Assembly (NCBI GenBank): GCA_015680905.1
Contig: CM027377.1
Coordinates: forward strand, 86,881,001-86,945,000
Origin: Coptis chinensis
Taxonomy: Eukaryota > Streptophyta > Magnoliopsida > Ranunculales > Ranunculaceae
Direction: 5' to 3'
DNA: 64,000 nucleotides
Shown here: positions 20,533 to 31,745 of the stretch, one piece after another
How the letters are laid out: each line of letters opens with the position of its first letter
Numbering within the stretch: position 1 is the first letter of the stretch
Made by a program: the position numbers and the translations under genes
Notes under the pieces: model-generated
The model's database searches: none
The model's input: the letters and a program-made list of their open reading frames with translations, nothing else
What the model was told of the DNA's origin: nothing

Positions 20533-21356
20533 TAAAACATATGTATGAATATGCAGTTGATCATATATCAACAACCGAAATAGTTGTGGATCATTCCATA
20601 AATAAATATCACAGAAAACATATCCAAACACAATCAAGCACCAAGATTTCCCTCTGGCCGCACCTAGTGGAATGAAAACAAAGTTGGATAACCCTATTGT
20701 GTAACCTATCATGCACCTTCTTTTTAATTTTTGAATGAGTGGGTGTTTTAGTAAATAAGTGTGGAAAAGTGAATGGTTGTGGAGAATATGGTGGATATGG
20801 ATAAGTTGTAGAAAGACAGCCTGTACACAATGAGGATGTGGTTTTAGCACCGAACTCATTCATTGTGTGTGTAGGGACTGTCTCTCAATTCTGAGAATGA
20901 AGGTGTCAAATAGTTTGTCCTTCGAGTATCTTTTGCTAGGAGGATTTAAAAAATTATGAAGCACAGGAGAAACAAAAGGATCGAGTGCAAACTCGAGATT
21001 CCTTTGAAAGGGTGGAAGGAGGGGAGTCGAGGTGGATGTTGTGCAAGTTAGTTCTTGATAGGGTGAATTGTCACCTACTCGAAGAAACTCATCGAATTCC
21101 TCATCTAGATTGGTCATATCCACATTACTATGGTAGTCCTCTACATCTTTGAGAAAGTCATCTATCCCGTCCTCATCAATAATATGTGTATCGACTAGTG
21201 TAGGAATGAAAATGTTGGAGTCTGACTTTCCAAAGGAAAGAATTTTGGGAATATGATTATCAGGGAACGTGTTGTTGAAATAATCTCGAGCGAAGCTCTC
21301 GATCATGCTAACCTCTCCATCCATAGACGAATCGGGTAACTGTGTCCTTGTTTTAA
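20512..21356 (-). pseudogene. Family-specific extension after protease (E1)
   Basis: Begins as the normal post-protease linker, then changes to sequence absent from H and E2. Readable words: PPFQRNLEFALDPFVSPVLH, LNPPSKR and, after a stop (20860) and shift, KSWCLIVFGYVFCDIYLWND then PQLFRLLIYDQLHIHTYV. E3 carries the same extension open over 268 residues (49469-50275), with almost no change in the last 40 residues. It replaces RT, RNase H and integrase. I do not recognise the fold. The C-terminal part is aromatic and hydrophobic and might be a membrane-seeking or packing segment. Confidence 0.65.
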
Positions 21357-21734
21357 AAACATTGACTTCAACAGCAAGATGGCCAAAAGACATGGACATT
21401 GAACCATCACGGCAATTAATGAGCGCATTGGCAGTTGCCAGGAAAGGACGCCCTAAAATGATCGGGACAGAGTCGTTAGCGACTTCTGTATCGAGGACTA
21501 CAAAATCAGCCGGATAGTAGAAATCCTGAACTTTTACCAGCACATTTTCGACTACACCCTTAGGATACTTAATAGACCGATCAACTAATTGCAACGTCAT
21601 TTTAGTGGGTTGCATCTTGTCTAGACCTATTTGTCTATACAAATAAAATGGGAGTAAGTTAACACTAGCCCCGTGTCTAATAACGCGATCGTCGTATAGG
21701 AATCTCCTAAGGTGCATTATGCGATAGGATCTAC
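21357..21734 (-). pseudogene. Retropepsin-type protease of E1
   Basis: An aspartic protease of the retroviral type that would cut Gag and the polyprotein. Seen: GASVNLLPFYLYRQIGL, TLQLVDRSIKYPKGVVENVL, DFYYPADFVVLDTEV and IILGRPFLATANALINCRDG. The catalytic Asp-Thr-Gly codons are present, but a single missing G right behind them shifts the frame, so the main ORF reads RHGAS in place of DTGAS. The ORF otherwise runs open into the extension. Confidence 0.88.
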
Positions 21735-23675
21735 CGGGGGTCCTTGTACTTAACAATTCCATTATGTTCAGATAAGGTTGGGAATTGTTCTGTTAAAAAG
21801 GCGTCTTTTGGTATATTTGTCTTACGCCTAGTAGTACACAATTCCTTAAGAAACTTAGCATGATGTGGTAGCTTTTTAATAGCTTCGAGGAAGGGTAGGT
21901 TTATAGTTAGATTCTTGAAAACGTCCCTAATCTCCTCGTAATTTGTATCCCTAGTTAACATGGCTAATTTTTGTGGAAACGGTGGTTTCTGTCTATATTT
22001 AGCAATGGTATCACCTGGATGTTTAACCGTGGCTTTCTATTTCTTAGGTTGTGTTGTAACTGGTACCTCTACAGTGGTAGGCTCTTCAGTTTCTATTTCG
22101 GTATCTAGTAAAATAGTAGGTGTAGGGGCTACTGGTGGGGTAACCATAGGCATAGTTACCTTGTTATCAACCACTCTACCAGAACGGAGAGTGGTGATGG
22201 CATTTATCTCACCTACATTTTCATATTCATTACTAGTATTATCGGTTACCTCAAAGGCTGTGTTTGTTGTTTTAGGATTAGGTATTGTGTGACCTGGCAA
22301 CACACCTTTGGTTTGGGCTTTATCTTGAGCCAACTGTTGGGTTAAATTATTAACGGATTGTAGAAGCTGTTGGTTAGATTGAGCCATGGTTTGGAAAAGT
22401 TTTGGCTCACTTGTATGAAGGTGTCAAAGGCGATCCGGTTGTGTGGGTGTAGTAGTCACGGGTGGTGTGGATCGAACTATTTCACGTGAATTATTTATGG
22501 GTGGATTTTGATAATTATTATTGACCGAACGATACCTCTATTAGCATTATAATTATTATAATTACCTTGACCTTGTGCTTGACCTTGTCGAGGTTGCACT
22601 TGGTTGTTATAATTATTAAAATTACCCCGACCACATCCTTGTCGTGGTGGAGCTTGGTTAAAGCTGTGCGTTGGCCTAACATATTGATTATTGTACCCTT
22701 GAGGTGTGACTTGTTGGTTATTTCTCCAACCGGAGTTGGGATTTTGTCTCCTAGGGGCGTTAGGTTCACTATTAATGGAACAAGCCTGTTCATAGGCTAT
22801 AGGACGATGGGGAGTCGGGATGCTCGGGACTCCAAATGAAAACATGGGTTTGAATTTACATTCATGACGGGGATAGGCTTTTGTTGTACAGAAATGGCCT
22901 CTACCTTTTTAGTGAGTGATTCGATTAGAGTTTTAAGCTCGGAATCGTGTTTAATTTCAAACATACCGGCGGCCTTAACTGTATTAGTAGAACTAGCGGA
23001 GCGGGAGTAATCGTCACTACCCCCCCAATTATTATTTCGCTTAGTTTGGTCCTCTAAAAATTTATAAGCCTCCGAGGCTCCTTTACTTAAGAAACTACCC
23101 CCATTCATTATGTCAAGGACTTCTTTATGGTGATGTTGAAGTCCTTTGAAAAAGGCATTAACTAACGTGTCTTTTGCTAGGTTATGGTGTGGACACTCTA
23201 TAAGCAGATCGGTGAAACGATTCCAAGCCTCTGAAAATGATTCATGAGGATTTTGTCGAAAGAAATGAATCTTGGAAAGCATCTCATCCGTCTTTAGGGG
23301 TGGGTAAAATGTTCCATAAACAAATTTGAACAAGTTTAGCCCACGAGTCCACGAGAATTAGCGCTTGGGCAGTTAACCAAGACGCCTTTATCGGCTAAGG
23401 TGAAAGGGAATACCCTTAATTTAATTTGTTCCGCATTACCAACCGTAGGATGGTGGAATGTTGTTAGGACTTGTTCAATCCTACGCGTAAAGCCGATAAG
23501 GTTTTTCATGGTCTAAACCATGAAAAACGGGTAACAAATTAAAAATATTTGGAGGGATTCTCAAATCCCATCACCGGTCTGCTAGAGCGATGCAAGATTT
23601 GTGGCTATCGCTCAAGGCTTTGTAGAAGTCCGAGAGAGGAGTCTCTCTTTCTTCCCCATTATATCGGTGGTGTGT
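21735..23675 (-). pseudogene. gag: gag of E1
   Basis: On minus, in order: a weak N-terminal part with one stop (reading TPLSDFYKALSDSHKSC), FHGLDHEKP coded within a DNA palindrome, and the capsid-like core in the longest segment (23333-22797: QNPHESFSEAWNRFTDLLIE, CPHHNLAKDTLVNAFFKGLQ, EVLDIMNGGSFLSKGA). Then come a basic linker (SLTKKVEAISVQQKP), a Gly/Asn/Gln/Tyr-rich tract with RGRGNFNNYNN-type words (22845-22495), AITTLRSGRVVDNKV and NLTINLPFLEAIKK. No CCHC zinc knuckle is visible. Frameshifts separate the pieces. Confidence 0.9.
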
Positions 23676-24368
23676 GTGAAATAGTAGCTAGAGGTGTAGT
23701 GTGTGGTATACTAGATAGACTTGTTTGTTCTTTGTTGTTGTGTATTTACGTTAGGTGTTTTGTTCGACCGCACCTTAATCTCATGCAAGACTAAGTCGAG
23801 CCTAACTAAACATGCAACACTCCAAACAATTCGATATACTAGTATAAACCTCTAACAGGAGATCGCGAGGTGTGGAAGAAAGGAATACCTGATTCGTCCT
23901 TGCTTCGCTTATGAATAAGCGTCTTGTTTACGCTTGTTCGGTATATAGAGCAGGTTAGAACACTGAAAAATATGAAAGATCAAAGTTTGAATCAAACCGC
24001 CGAAATCCGAAAAATTTAACCACGAGGCGGTCGCGCGTAGAAGGCCAAGATGGTCGCTCCGAAAATTTTTTCAAATTCACAGTGTTTTTTAGCGGTCGCT
24101 CCACATGGGGCGGTCGGCTTCGGTGTAAATTCAATTACATGTTTGAGCGGGTCGCGCTTGGTATGAAGCGTTAGTGGTGGTACGAAATTCCAAGAACTTA
24201 GCGGTCGGCGCTCTCCTTGAAGCGGGCGCCTCCCGTATTTTCTCGAAATTTGTCAAAGCTGAAATGGGCAACCACAAGATGAAACAACAACCAAGGGTGG
24301 GTGGGTTTAATGGGACTTAAAAATGACTACTTCTACTATGAAAACAATGCTAAAGTGCAACTAAGATA
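23676..24368 (-). other. 5' leader of E1
   Basis: No ORF. It holds the three GC-rich repeat units (24005-24245 on minus: GAGCGCCGACCGCT, GAGCGACCGCT, GCGCGACCGCC) and a TATATACCG word near 23940. Confidence 0.6.
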
Positions 24369-24380
24369 GCAGCGGCGCCA
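24369..24380 (-). other. PBS of E1
   Basis: TGGCGCCGCTGC on minus, two bases inside the 5' LTR. It differs from the tRNA-Asp-type PBS of Athila/Tat elements (TGGCGCCGTTGC) at one base. Confidence 0.85.
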
Positions 24381-24382
24381 TT

Positions 24383-25779
24383 TGATAACTATAAAAATGA
24401 ATAGTTTACCTACGAAATGAACGATGAATTCAATCCGTAAGTAAACTAAAACTGATCTTTTATCTCTTTTATCAAAGCTTCTACTCTCAATGCGAATTGC
24501 ACTAAGTGGAGTAGGAAGTTCGTTCCACTCCTAGTTCCCTAGCATGGATTGTTTTCTAAGTCTAAGAAATCAGTCTTAAGTCTACTGAGAGCTTTACGAA
24601 ATAAGTAACTAGACTACGATGCAACTTACCCACAAGATACAACTAGTCAATTAAATAAACGACTATGAAATTACTACATTGATTCTATGATAAGGAGTTA
24701 GAGGGGAATTGATTCCACCTTAACTCAACTTAATCCACTACCGGAAGACGAATCGTCAGAATCGAATTGAATCGCTACGCTAACAATTGGTTATTCCTAA
24801 TCCCTAATTACACATGGCATTTCTACCAATTTATAACTAGCATGTGAACAATTAAACCCATTCTCATGGTGAACTAATTATTTCGGGCGAGAATTGAAAT
24901 TACGGCGACTCTACGATAAAAACGAATCAAGCTTTCATCAAGGCTTCTCAACCCCCTCAAATGGAGGTTTAGCCTTGAATCATTACGCAATCATTTCCAT
25001 TTAGATTAAAACTAAACATAATATAAAGCATTGAAATTTACTTAATTTAAACAATAATGAAATCTAATTTAATGACTAAAATGAAATAAGGACAGTAATT
25101 GAAATTAGATCTAGAATTGGAAATGACAAAATCGAAATTGATAAAGAATACTACTTTATTGATCTAATCAAATTGAAGAGCAAGATTCAAAGGTTTAATC
25201 TAATACAATAATTTAAATGGAACTAAACTTAATCAAAATAATTCAATCTAGATCTAGAAGCTATTATAATGGCTACTTTCTATTCTAAGCTATCTACCCT
25301 AATTCTCTCCTAAAATCTACCATTAACAATGAGCTAAGCTTTTGTTTTTATACATCCAGATCCAAAAATCGTGCATGGGCTTGGAGCCATGTTTTGGGCC
25401 AGAGAATCAGGCCCAAAACCCAATTCTTTCAGTCCAAAAAGGCCTCTTCAGCTAGATTCGGCTTCAACAGACTTTTCGTCCTTTTCTGCTCCTCTGATTG
25501 GGTCAAAGCTTAGACCATTGCAAAGCTCTTTTCGAGCCGGTCGTTTTGACATAAAGTAGGCCCAATTCCGAGGTCTGAGTCCAAAGATATGGCATTCGGA
25601 AGTTCTGCTGACTTTTGCTCCTTTATCTCGCTAAAGTGGCACATTTCGCACATAATGGACTTTGAAGCCTGAAATGCATAAAAACACGTAATCAGTATTA
25701 ACTCTTACTTATTATTCACATAATTGGTCTAACAGTATGATTATTAAGGGGTTAAAACTACAGTTTTGGGCTCTTATCA
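24383..25779 (-). repeat. 5' LTR of E1
   Basis: Same ends and length as the 3' copy. TATA box TGTATAAAAAC at 25343-25354. Differences from the 3' copy cluster at CG-containing words. Confidence 0.95.
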
Positions 25780-26163
25780 TGTACCATTCACGTTGGGCGA
25801 CAAGTATACCGCTACCGCACTTTTAGACCTAGGCGCCAGTGTTAACTTACTTCCCTACTACTTATTTATGTATTTAGGTCTTCATGAATTAAAACCTACC
25901 AACATGACCCTACAACTCGCGGATCACTCCATCAAGTACCCAAATGACATCGTAGAAAACGTCTTAGTAAAGGTCCAAGATTTTTACTACCCTGTCGATT
26001 TTGTAATTCTAGATACCGAAGTTGTCTGTGACTCCATTCCTATTATTTTAGGACGTCCATTTCTTGCAAATGCTAACGCTCTAATAAATTGTCGGGATGG
26101 TTCAATGACAATGTCTTTCGAGAACCTTTCTGTAGAAGTCAATGCATTCAACTTAATGAAATA
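25780..26163 (+). pseudogene. Protease of H, resuming after E1
   Basis: Resumes exactly behind the TSD: LGDKYTATALLDLGASVNLL, PTNMTLQLADHSIKYPNDIV, DFYYPVDFVILDTEVVCDSI, IILGRPFLANANALINCRDG. The active site reads DLGAS, a variant seen in many plant gypsy proteases, against DTGAS in E3. About 128 codons are open here; a TAA at 26162-26164 separates it from the RT linker. Confidence 0.9.
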
Positions 26164-27485
26164 ATTAACTTCCCGATCCTTATATTGAGGGTGAGATTAG
26201 CCTGGTTGATGATCTAGCACAGGAATATTTTGCAAACTCCTTTCTCCCAGACATGGTACACCAATTTCTTTCTTTTGATAATCCTGAGTTTAACGATGAC
26301 TCGTACATTAAGGATGTCCAAGCATTATTAGAGTCAGTACCACTATTTGACCCTATTGTTGCATTGCCAACTGATTCAGAAGAACCGGACTCGCTATTTT
26401 CTATTGAAGAGATGGCCCCTCACGAATCCTTGATCCCTACTCCTCCAACTCCAGATTTAAAACCTCTACCCTCTGATTTAAAGTACATGCATCTCAATCT
26501 TGATGGTAGTCACCCTATAATAATTTCTTCTCACTTGACTACTGACGAAGAAGCACGTTTGATTCGTGTCATTCGTGAACACCACTCCGCTATTGGATGT
26601 TCCTTATATGATATCAAAGGAATAGACCCTAGTGTATGCATGCATCGCAGACATCTGGATGACAGCTCAAAGACATCGCGAGAACCATAATATTGCCTTA
26701 ACCCCTCCATGAAAGAGGTGGTGAGGGAGGAAGTGTTACATTTACTTGATACGGGTATCATATACCCTATCTCTGATAGTGACTGGGTTAGTCCTGTCCA
26801 CATTGTTCCCAAAAAGTTTGGCATTCAAGTTGTACAAAATGAAAATGGTGAATGCATCTCCACTCGCATTTCATTGAAATGGAGAATTTGCATTGATTAT
26901 CACAAATTTAATGCCAGAACATGTAAAGATCACTTCCCTCTTCCATTCATTGACCAGATGCTAGAATGTTTAGCCGGTCATGCTTACTACTGTTTTCTTG
27001 ATGGCTATTCTGGCTACTTCCAAATTGTCATTGATCCCGCCGATCAAGAAAAGACAACTTTCACATGTCCATTTGGAAACTTTGCATACAAAAGAATCCC
27101 TTTTGGTCTTTGCAATGCCCCAGGCACTTTCCAATGCTGCATGCTTCACATTTTCAGTGATATGGTGGAACATTATATGAAAGTCTTCATGGACGACTTT
27201 TCCATTGATGGAAATTCCTTTGACGATTGCCTATCCAACCTTTCTAAAGTGTTAACACGTTATGAAGAAAAAAATCTGGTACTTAATTGGGAAAAGTGTC
27301 ATTTCATGGTTACCAAAGAAATTGTTCTAGGTCATATTGTTTCGAAAGACGGGATAGAGGTTGATAAAGTTAAAATTGTTAAAATTGCTTCACTACTTAT
27401 TCCCCAAACAGTTTGGGATATCCGTGCCTTTTTAGGCCACGTTGGGTTTTACAGGCGATTCATTCAGGATTTTTTTAAAGTTGCT
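26164..27485 (+). pseudogene. pol: Linker and reverse transcriptase of H
   Basis: The linker (VHQFLSFDNPEFNDDSYIKD, then a Pro-rich stretch and DIKGIDPSVCMHR) leads into the RT core: MKEVVREEVLHLLDTGIIYP, WVSPVHIVPKK, WRICIDYHKFNA (catalytic Asp in ID), FLDGYSGYFQIVIDP, TFTCPFGNFAYKRIPFGLCN, then the catalytic box VFMDDFS at about 27182-27202, and FLGHVGFYRRFIQDF. The segment from 26709 is open for 259 residues and is the best-kept pol piece in the window. An internal stop at 26688 divides linker from RT. S1 interrupts it at the RT-RNase H border. Confidence 0.93.
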
Positions 27486-29311
27486 TGATAGGAAATTAAC
27501 CGGCCTAAATAAACAGGCTAATTAAACCCTACTTTAATATTACTGATACTCGCAAGCGCACGAGGTCTATCGTAATAGGTGCGCAAGAACGAGGTCGATC
27601 CCACAGGGATTGCTATTTAGGAACAATTGAATATTAAAATACTACTTAACCTAATCCGAACTATATTGGTTTATGAAATTTTGATTAACTAATAACTAGT
27701 CCTATTTAACTTAATTATGAAAACTATAAAACTTATATTAAATTATCAATGGAGAGACTACTAAGGCATTAGAATCCACCCTAGACTGTTGTAAGTTATC
27801 CTAATTCAATTAATTCAAAGTTCTCTTTTAATTACGAGTAGCACGAGGGAAAGGTAACCCTAGCTTTCTCGAAGATGTGAACGTTAAACTCTTTTATACA
27901 TCTACATATGGGTTTGATTGAGTTTCAACAAACGAGAATATAAACTCCTAGCAAAAATCGTCTTCTTATAGCACGACTTCTCACAAGTTTATGTAAATGA
28001 TAAAAATGATGCTTTGATAAAAACAGAATATTAATCCAACTATTAACTAGTCAAGTCATGGCATAACATGCAAGATATAATCAATGAAGGTAAACCACTA
28101 ATATCAATATGAAAACAATCAATGAATCTTTAACTTCCGAGAACAATGAAATCACTTAAACAAGATAAACCCTACGCAAGTCTAGGGCTTCCTCTAAGCC
28201 CTAGCTTATAGTTTAGCTACACATAATAACTGGAACCATAAAATAGAAGAAATAAAACTCCCTTAACAAAACCATAGCCTCTTTGTGAAGTCCTCTCTTG
28301 TTGCTCCTTGGTTCCAACAATCGTGCTTTCAGAGTAGCACCAGCCAAGAACCTCTCTTCACTGCGTGTTTCTTGCACGCCTTCCAAGAGAGAGACGCCCT
28401 CCACTTTCACCGCTTTTTCTGCTTTCCAAAACCAGTAGCCGAGCCTCTCACTCACTTGTGTTTAGCCCACCACTTTCAGCCAAGAGACGACGCTATTTTC
28501 AGCCAAGGCGCCCTTCACTGGTTTGGTTCTACCTTTTCCCCGACCAAGAACGACTCCTTTATTATGCTGTCGATCCCTCTCACCTTCACCCGGTAGCGCC
28601 CTTCATCTTCATTTGCTTGCCCCTCAAAAAACTCCTTCCTTTTGGTATGGGATCGGCAGTTTTTGTTCTCTTTGGAAAGTTTCTGTAATTGGGTTCCATT
28701 CTTTCCTATTCGCCAGAATGAATGGAGAAGGAAACTAAAGATCCCCTGCTTCCCTTGTAGCGATGTGGGCTTTTAATATCTTGGTTCGAATTTGTAAAGG
28801 CGGGATTTGAGGGATTTGAAGTTTGTTCGCGATGGAGAAGGAAATCAGTCTTAAGTACTGATTCGGTGGTCCGGTAGCCAGGCATTAGGGTGGGAACGGG
28901 CCTTAGTGTATATGGGCTGGTCTATTTAAGGGCTAAGAATTGGCTTGGTGCACATGGTCCGGTCTTTAGCTCATGGGATTTTATAGTTGGGTGCACTAAT
29001 TCCTTCAAACTGACTTTAGCCCGCATGGTCCGAACTCAAGAATTCCAAACCACCAGTAACAACACAAGCTCCAAAGCTAGTAAGCTATAACCCACAGCCA
29101 TGCCCCAATGCGAATAACATATATATTTCGCACCTCTAGACCAACGTACACACTGATATCTTCGATTCTCTTCAATATCAACAATATTAATCAAGTTATT
29201 CTAATTCCTGCAAAATCACCGAAAATACACTAACTTAATCAAACAAATAAAATAAACGGACTAACTGATATAAAATTGGGCGTAAATAATATAACATTTA
29301 CGTGCTTATCA
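27486..29311 (-). mobile_element. Solo LTR S1 (Athila/Tat type)
   Basis: TG...CA ends (on minus: TGATAAGCACGTAAATG ... AATTTCCTATCA), flanked by TTGCT on both sides (27481-27485, 29312-29316). Near its 3' end on minus it has ATCCCTGTGGGATCGACC, CTCGTTCTTGCGCACC and GCGCTTGCGAGTATC, words I know from the end of plant Tat/Athila LTRs just before the PBS. No internal sequence. The GC-richer middle (28260-29060) gives chance ORFs only. Confidence 0.88.
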
Positions 29312-29830
29312 TTGCTCGACCCTTAACTAATCTCCTGCTTAAGGATGCGGTCTTCGACTTCAATTTCAATTGCAAACAAGATTTTGAAACTTTAAAAACC
29401 GCTCTGACTATCGCTCCTATCATTCAACCCCCTGATTGGTCTCAACCATTCAAACCGATGTGTGATGCTAGCGACTTTGCTATTGGCGCTGTATTAGGCC
29501 AACGACGTGATGACAAACCCATTGTCATTAACTACGCTAGTAAAACTCTTAATGATGCTCAACGTAATTACACGACAACTGAGAAAGAGTTTCTAGCTGT
29601 TTTCTATGCTTTGGATAAGTTTCGCCCTTACCTAGTTGGATCATCCACCATCGTATATACTGACCATGCCACACTTCGGTACCTACTTGCGAAAAAGGAC
29701 TCGGAACAGAGATTGTTCTGTTGGATCCTTCTCTTGCAAGAATTCACCCTGGAAATCAAAGACAAGAAATGAACCAAAAATGTCATGGCCAACCATTTAT
29801 CAAGGCTGGTTGGTGAAGTTGATAGTGATT
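29312..29830 (+). pseudogene. pol: RNase H of H
   Basis: Resumes the frame broken by S1: [40 protein letters not shown] (first catalytic Asp in CDAS), [20 protein letters not shown] (Glu in the TTTEKE motif), [19 protein letters not shown] (Asp in TDH). A TGA at 29770-29772 follows EIKDKK. Degrades the RNA strand of the hybrid in active elements. Confidence 0.9.
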
Positions 29831-31125
29831 CTGAAGCCATCTGTGATTCCTTCCCAGACGAATATTTGTACTCCATTTTCTCCTCTCCATGGTATGCAGA
29901 TATCGCTAACTACCTAGTTGCTGAGGAAGTTCCTTCCTCTTGGTGACGTCCTAATCGTAAAAAATTCTAATCCACTATAAAATTTTATTTCTGGGATGAG
30001 CCCTACCTCTTTAAGTATTGTTCTGACCAACTCATTCGTCGCTGCATTCCCGACTGGGAGCACACCGACGTATTATCTTTTTGCCATGAACAATCTTGCG
30101 GTGGTCATTTCAGTGGGAAGAAAACTGCGGCCAAGGTTTTACAATGTGGTTTTTACTGGCCTACCCTTTTCCACGATGCACACAAACATTGCAAAGCTTG
30201 CATTTGTTGTCAGCATCTAGGTCGAATTACCTAATGCAATATGATGCCCCTAAATCCTATCTTAATTGTGGAAACTTTTGATGTTTGGGGCATTGATTTT
30301 ATAGGACCCGTCCCTATTTCTCAAGGTTTTCTCTACATTCTAGTCGCTGTAGACTATGTGTCTAAATGGATTGAGGCACTCGCATGTTGCTCAAATGACC
30401 ATAAGACTGTCATGAAATTTGTAAAAGAAAATATTTTTTTCTCATTTTGGTATCCCCAAAGCTATCATCAGTGATGGGGGTACACATTTTTGTAATAAAA
30501 TTTATGGGTTTTTAATGAAGAAATGTAGAGTTACTCACAAATTTGCTACTCCATATCACCCACGACGAAGAGTGGCCAAGTGGAAGTCTCCAACAGAGAG
30601 ATAAAGTCCATTTTGGAGAAAACTATCAATCCAACAAGAAAAGACTGGTCTCTCCGCTTATCGGATGCCTTGTGGCCATACCGAACGGCATTTAAGACAC
30701 CTATAGGGATGTCTCCGTACCGCATTGTTTTTGGAAAACCTTGTCATCTGCCAGTTGAACTTAAGCATCGTGCCCTATGGGCCATCAAAAGCCTCATTTA
30801 TAATATCAATGTGGCAGGCGAGAAGCAAAAATTGTAATTAAATGAGCTTGAGGAGATTCGGAGTGATGCTTATGATCTCTTGAAATCCTACAAAGCTAAT
30901 ATGAAAAGAGTGCACAACAAGCACATTTTACGTAAATATTTCAAAATTGGCCAAAAAGTTTTACTTTACAACTCCAGTTTACACATTTTTCCTGGTAAAT
31001 TGAAAACACGATGGTCTGGTCCTTTCATTGTGCTAGCTGTGACCCATTATGGGGCAGTCTCGTTACTTAATCCAAATGAAAACAGCAAGTTTCAAGTAAA
31101 TGGACAACGCCTCAAACATTAGAGT
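29831..31125 (+). pseudogene. pol: Integrase of H
   Basis: An HHCC zinc-binding domain (CHEQSCGGH, then HKHCKACICC), a DDE core ([17 protein letters not shown] near 30290, IISDGGTHF near 30470, [14 protein letters not shown] near 30580), then a C-terminal GPY-like part (KLKTRWSGPFIVLAVTHYGA). Stops near 29945 and 29973, one at about 30232 and 30837, and frame changes near 30450 and 30565 inactivate it. Confidence 0.9.
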
Positions 31126-31340
31126 TACACTCTCCAACTGTTGAACCGACTCTTCTCTAGGATCCGGTCTATATATACTAGATGTTTCGTTTGGAGTACT
31201 CAATCTTGTTTCTGTAGAGGGTATGCCATTTTGGTAGCTGGGCCATCTTCTATTTTATGATCTCAAAAGTTCTTTGAAGTGTGTGGTTGCAAGCGCCGGA
31301 ACCGTAGTCCACAAAAACTTTATTTCAGAACTGAGTATAA

Positions 31341-31517
31341 ATGTCTTCTGCAACACGAGCAAACGTTCCTACTAGTAAACAATGGGTACCAAAAATTTCA
31401 ACTCCTTCCTTCTCTTCCCTTTTCTACTCTCTGCCTCACGAACTTCAGCTAATCATTTGTTGTAAGTCTCACTCATCACGAATAGGTAATGGTCATAATA
31501 CTTTTGCTTGTAAATGA
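31341..31517 (+). CDS. Small conserved post-integrase ORF of H (58 aa)
   Basis: Starts MSSATRANVPTSKQWVPKIS and continues FSSLFYSLPHELQLIICCKS to a TGA. H' has the same start at 58337 (MSYGNRANIHSGTRWVPKIS, then SSLFYYLPHK), with a stop within it. The match extends past a GTAAGT (31462-31467; H' 58458-58463), which may be a splice donor. Downstream, degenerate coding similarity goes on (QDKL..., VKRLN), so this may be the first exon of a larger accessory gene. SLPHELQLII recalls the start of an F-box, but the match is too short to claim. Confidence 0.45.
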   Translation: MSSATRANVPTSKQWVPKISTPSFSSLFYSLPHELQLIICCKSHSSRIGNGHNTFACK

Positions 31518-31678
31518 CGTGCACAAAGGATAGGGTGGTGTATGCATTGTCAAACACCTTTCTCTCCTGGTCTAGACTTCCTATCCAATACTAGCCGCTA
31601 TAAGATATACTTTTGTCTGACACCAGCTGCACAAGATAAACTTCGCCGCCGTGCCATTTATCCCACGGGTTGGGAATT

Positions 31679-31740
31679 GTCTTGAGGATCTGAGGTTAAA
31701 AGACTCAATTCGTCTTGAGGATCTGACGTTAAAAGACTCG
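31679..31740 (+). repeat. Two tandem stem motifs in H
   Basis: GTCTTGAGGATCTGAGGTTA then AAAGACTC, and again GTCTTGAGGATCTGACGTTA then AAAGACTC, 33 bp apart. A local tandem duplication of the family motif. Confidence 0.7.
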
Positions 31741-31745
31741 ATTCA

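Larger units (their letters stand above)
13348..25779 (-). mobile_element. Element E1: non-autonomous gag-protease LTR retrotransposon
   Basis: A 12.4-kb element in minus orientation, inserted in the H protease gene and flanked by TGTAC (13343-13347, 25780-25784). Order on minus: 5' LTR (25779-24383), PBS, leader, gag, protease, a family-specific extension, conserved noncoding block, accessory ORF1, internal promoter, accessory ORF2, polypurine tract and 3' LTR (14745-13348). No trace of RT, RNase H or integrase exists, although sister E2 has them at the matching place. The two LTRs differ at only a few dozen positions by eye, so the insertion is fairly recent compared with H. Confidence 0.92.
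7052..31745 (+). mobile_element. Element H: Athila-like Ty3/gypsy retrotransposon, nested host
   Basis: Order on plus: LTR, PBS, leader, gag, protease, RT, RNase H, integrase and a post-integrase region. This gypsy order (integrase last), together with gag words, the PBS and the long 3' region, fits the Athila/Tat branch. It is interrupted by S0 (11964-13223), E1 (13348-25779), S1 (27486-29311) and, at its truncated right end, E2 (31746 on). Skipping S0, E1 and S1 with one copy of each 5-bp duplication brings the coding phase back at all three sites, so H was inserted first. The 3' LTR is not in the window. Gag, RNase H and integrase carry several stops and frameshifts. Confidence 0.88.
31126..31745 (+). 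other. Post-integrase region of H, cut by E2
   Basis: Similar along its length to H' 58173-58706, so it is family sequence and not flanking DNA. It holds the small ORF at 31341-31517 and two tandem stem motifs at 31679-31740. It ends at ATTCA (31741-31745), the presumed E2 target. Confidence 0.75.

Noticed and set aside
28213..28738. Overlapping ORFs of 71-107 residues in a GC-richer patch
   Set aside because: They lie inside solo LTR S1, are in several frames on both strands, and have no recognisable motif.
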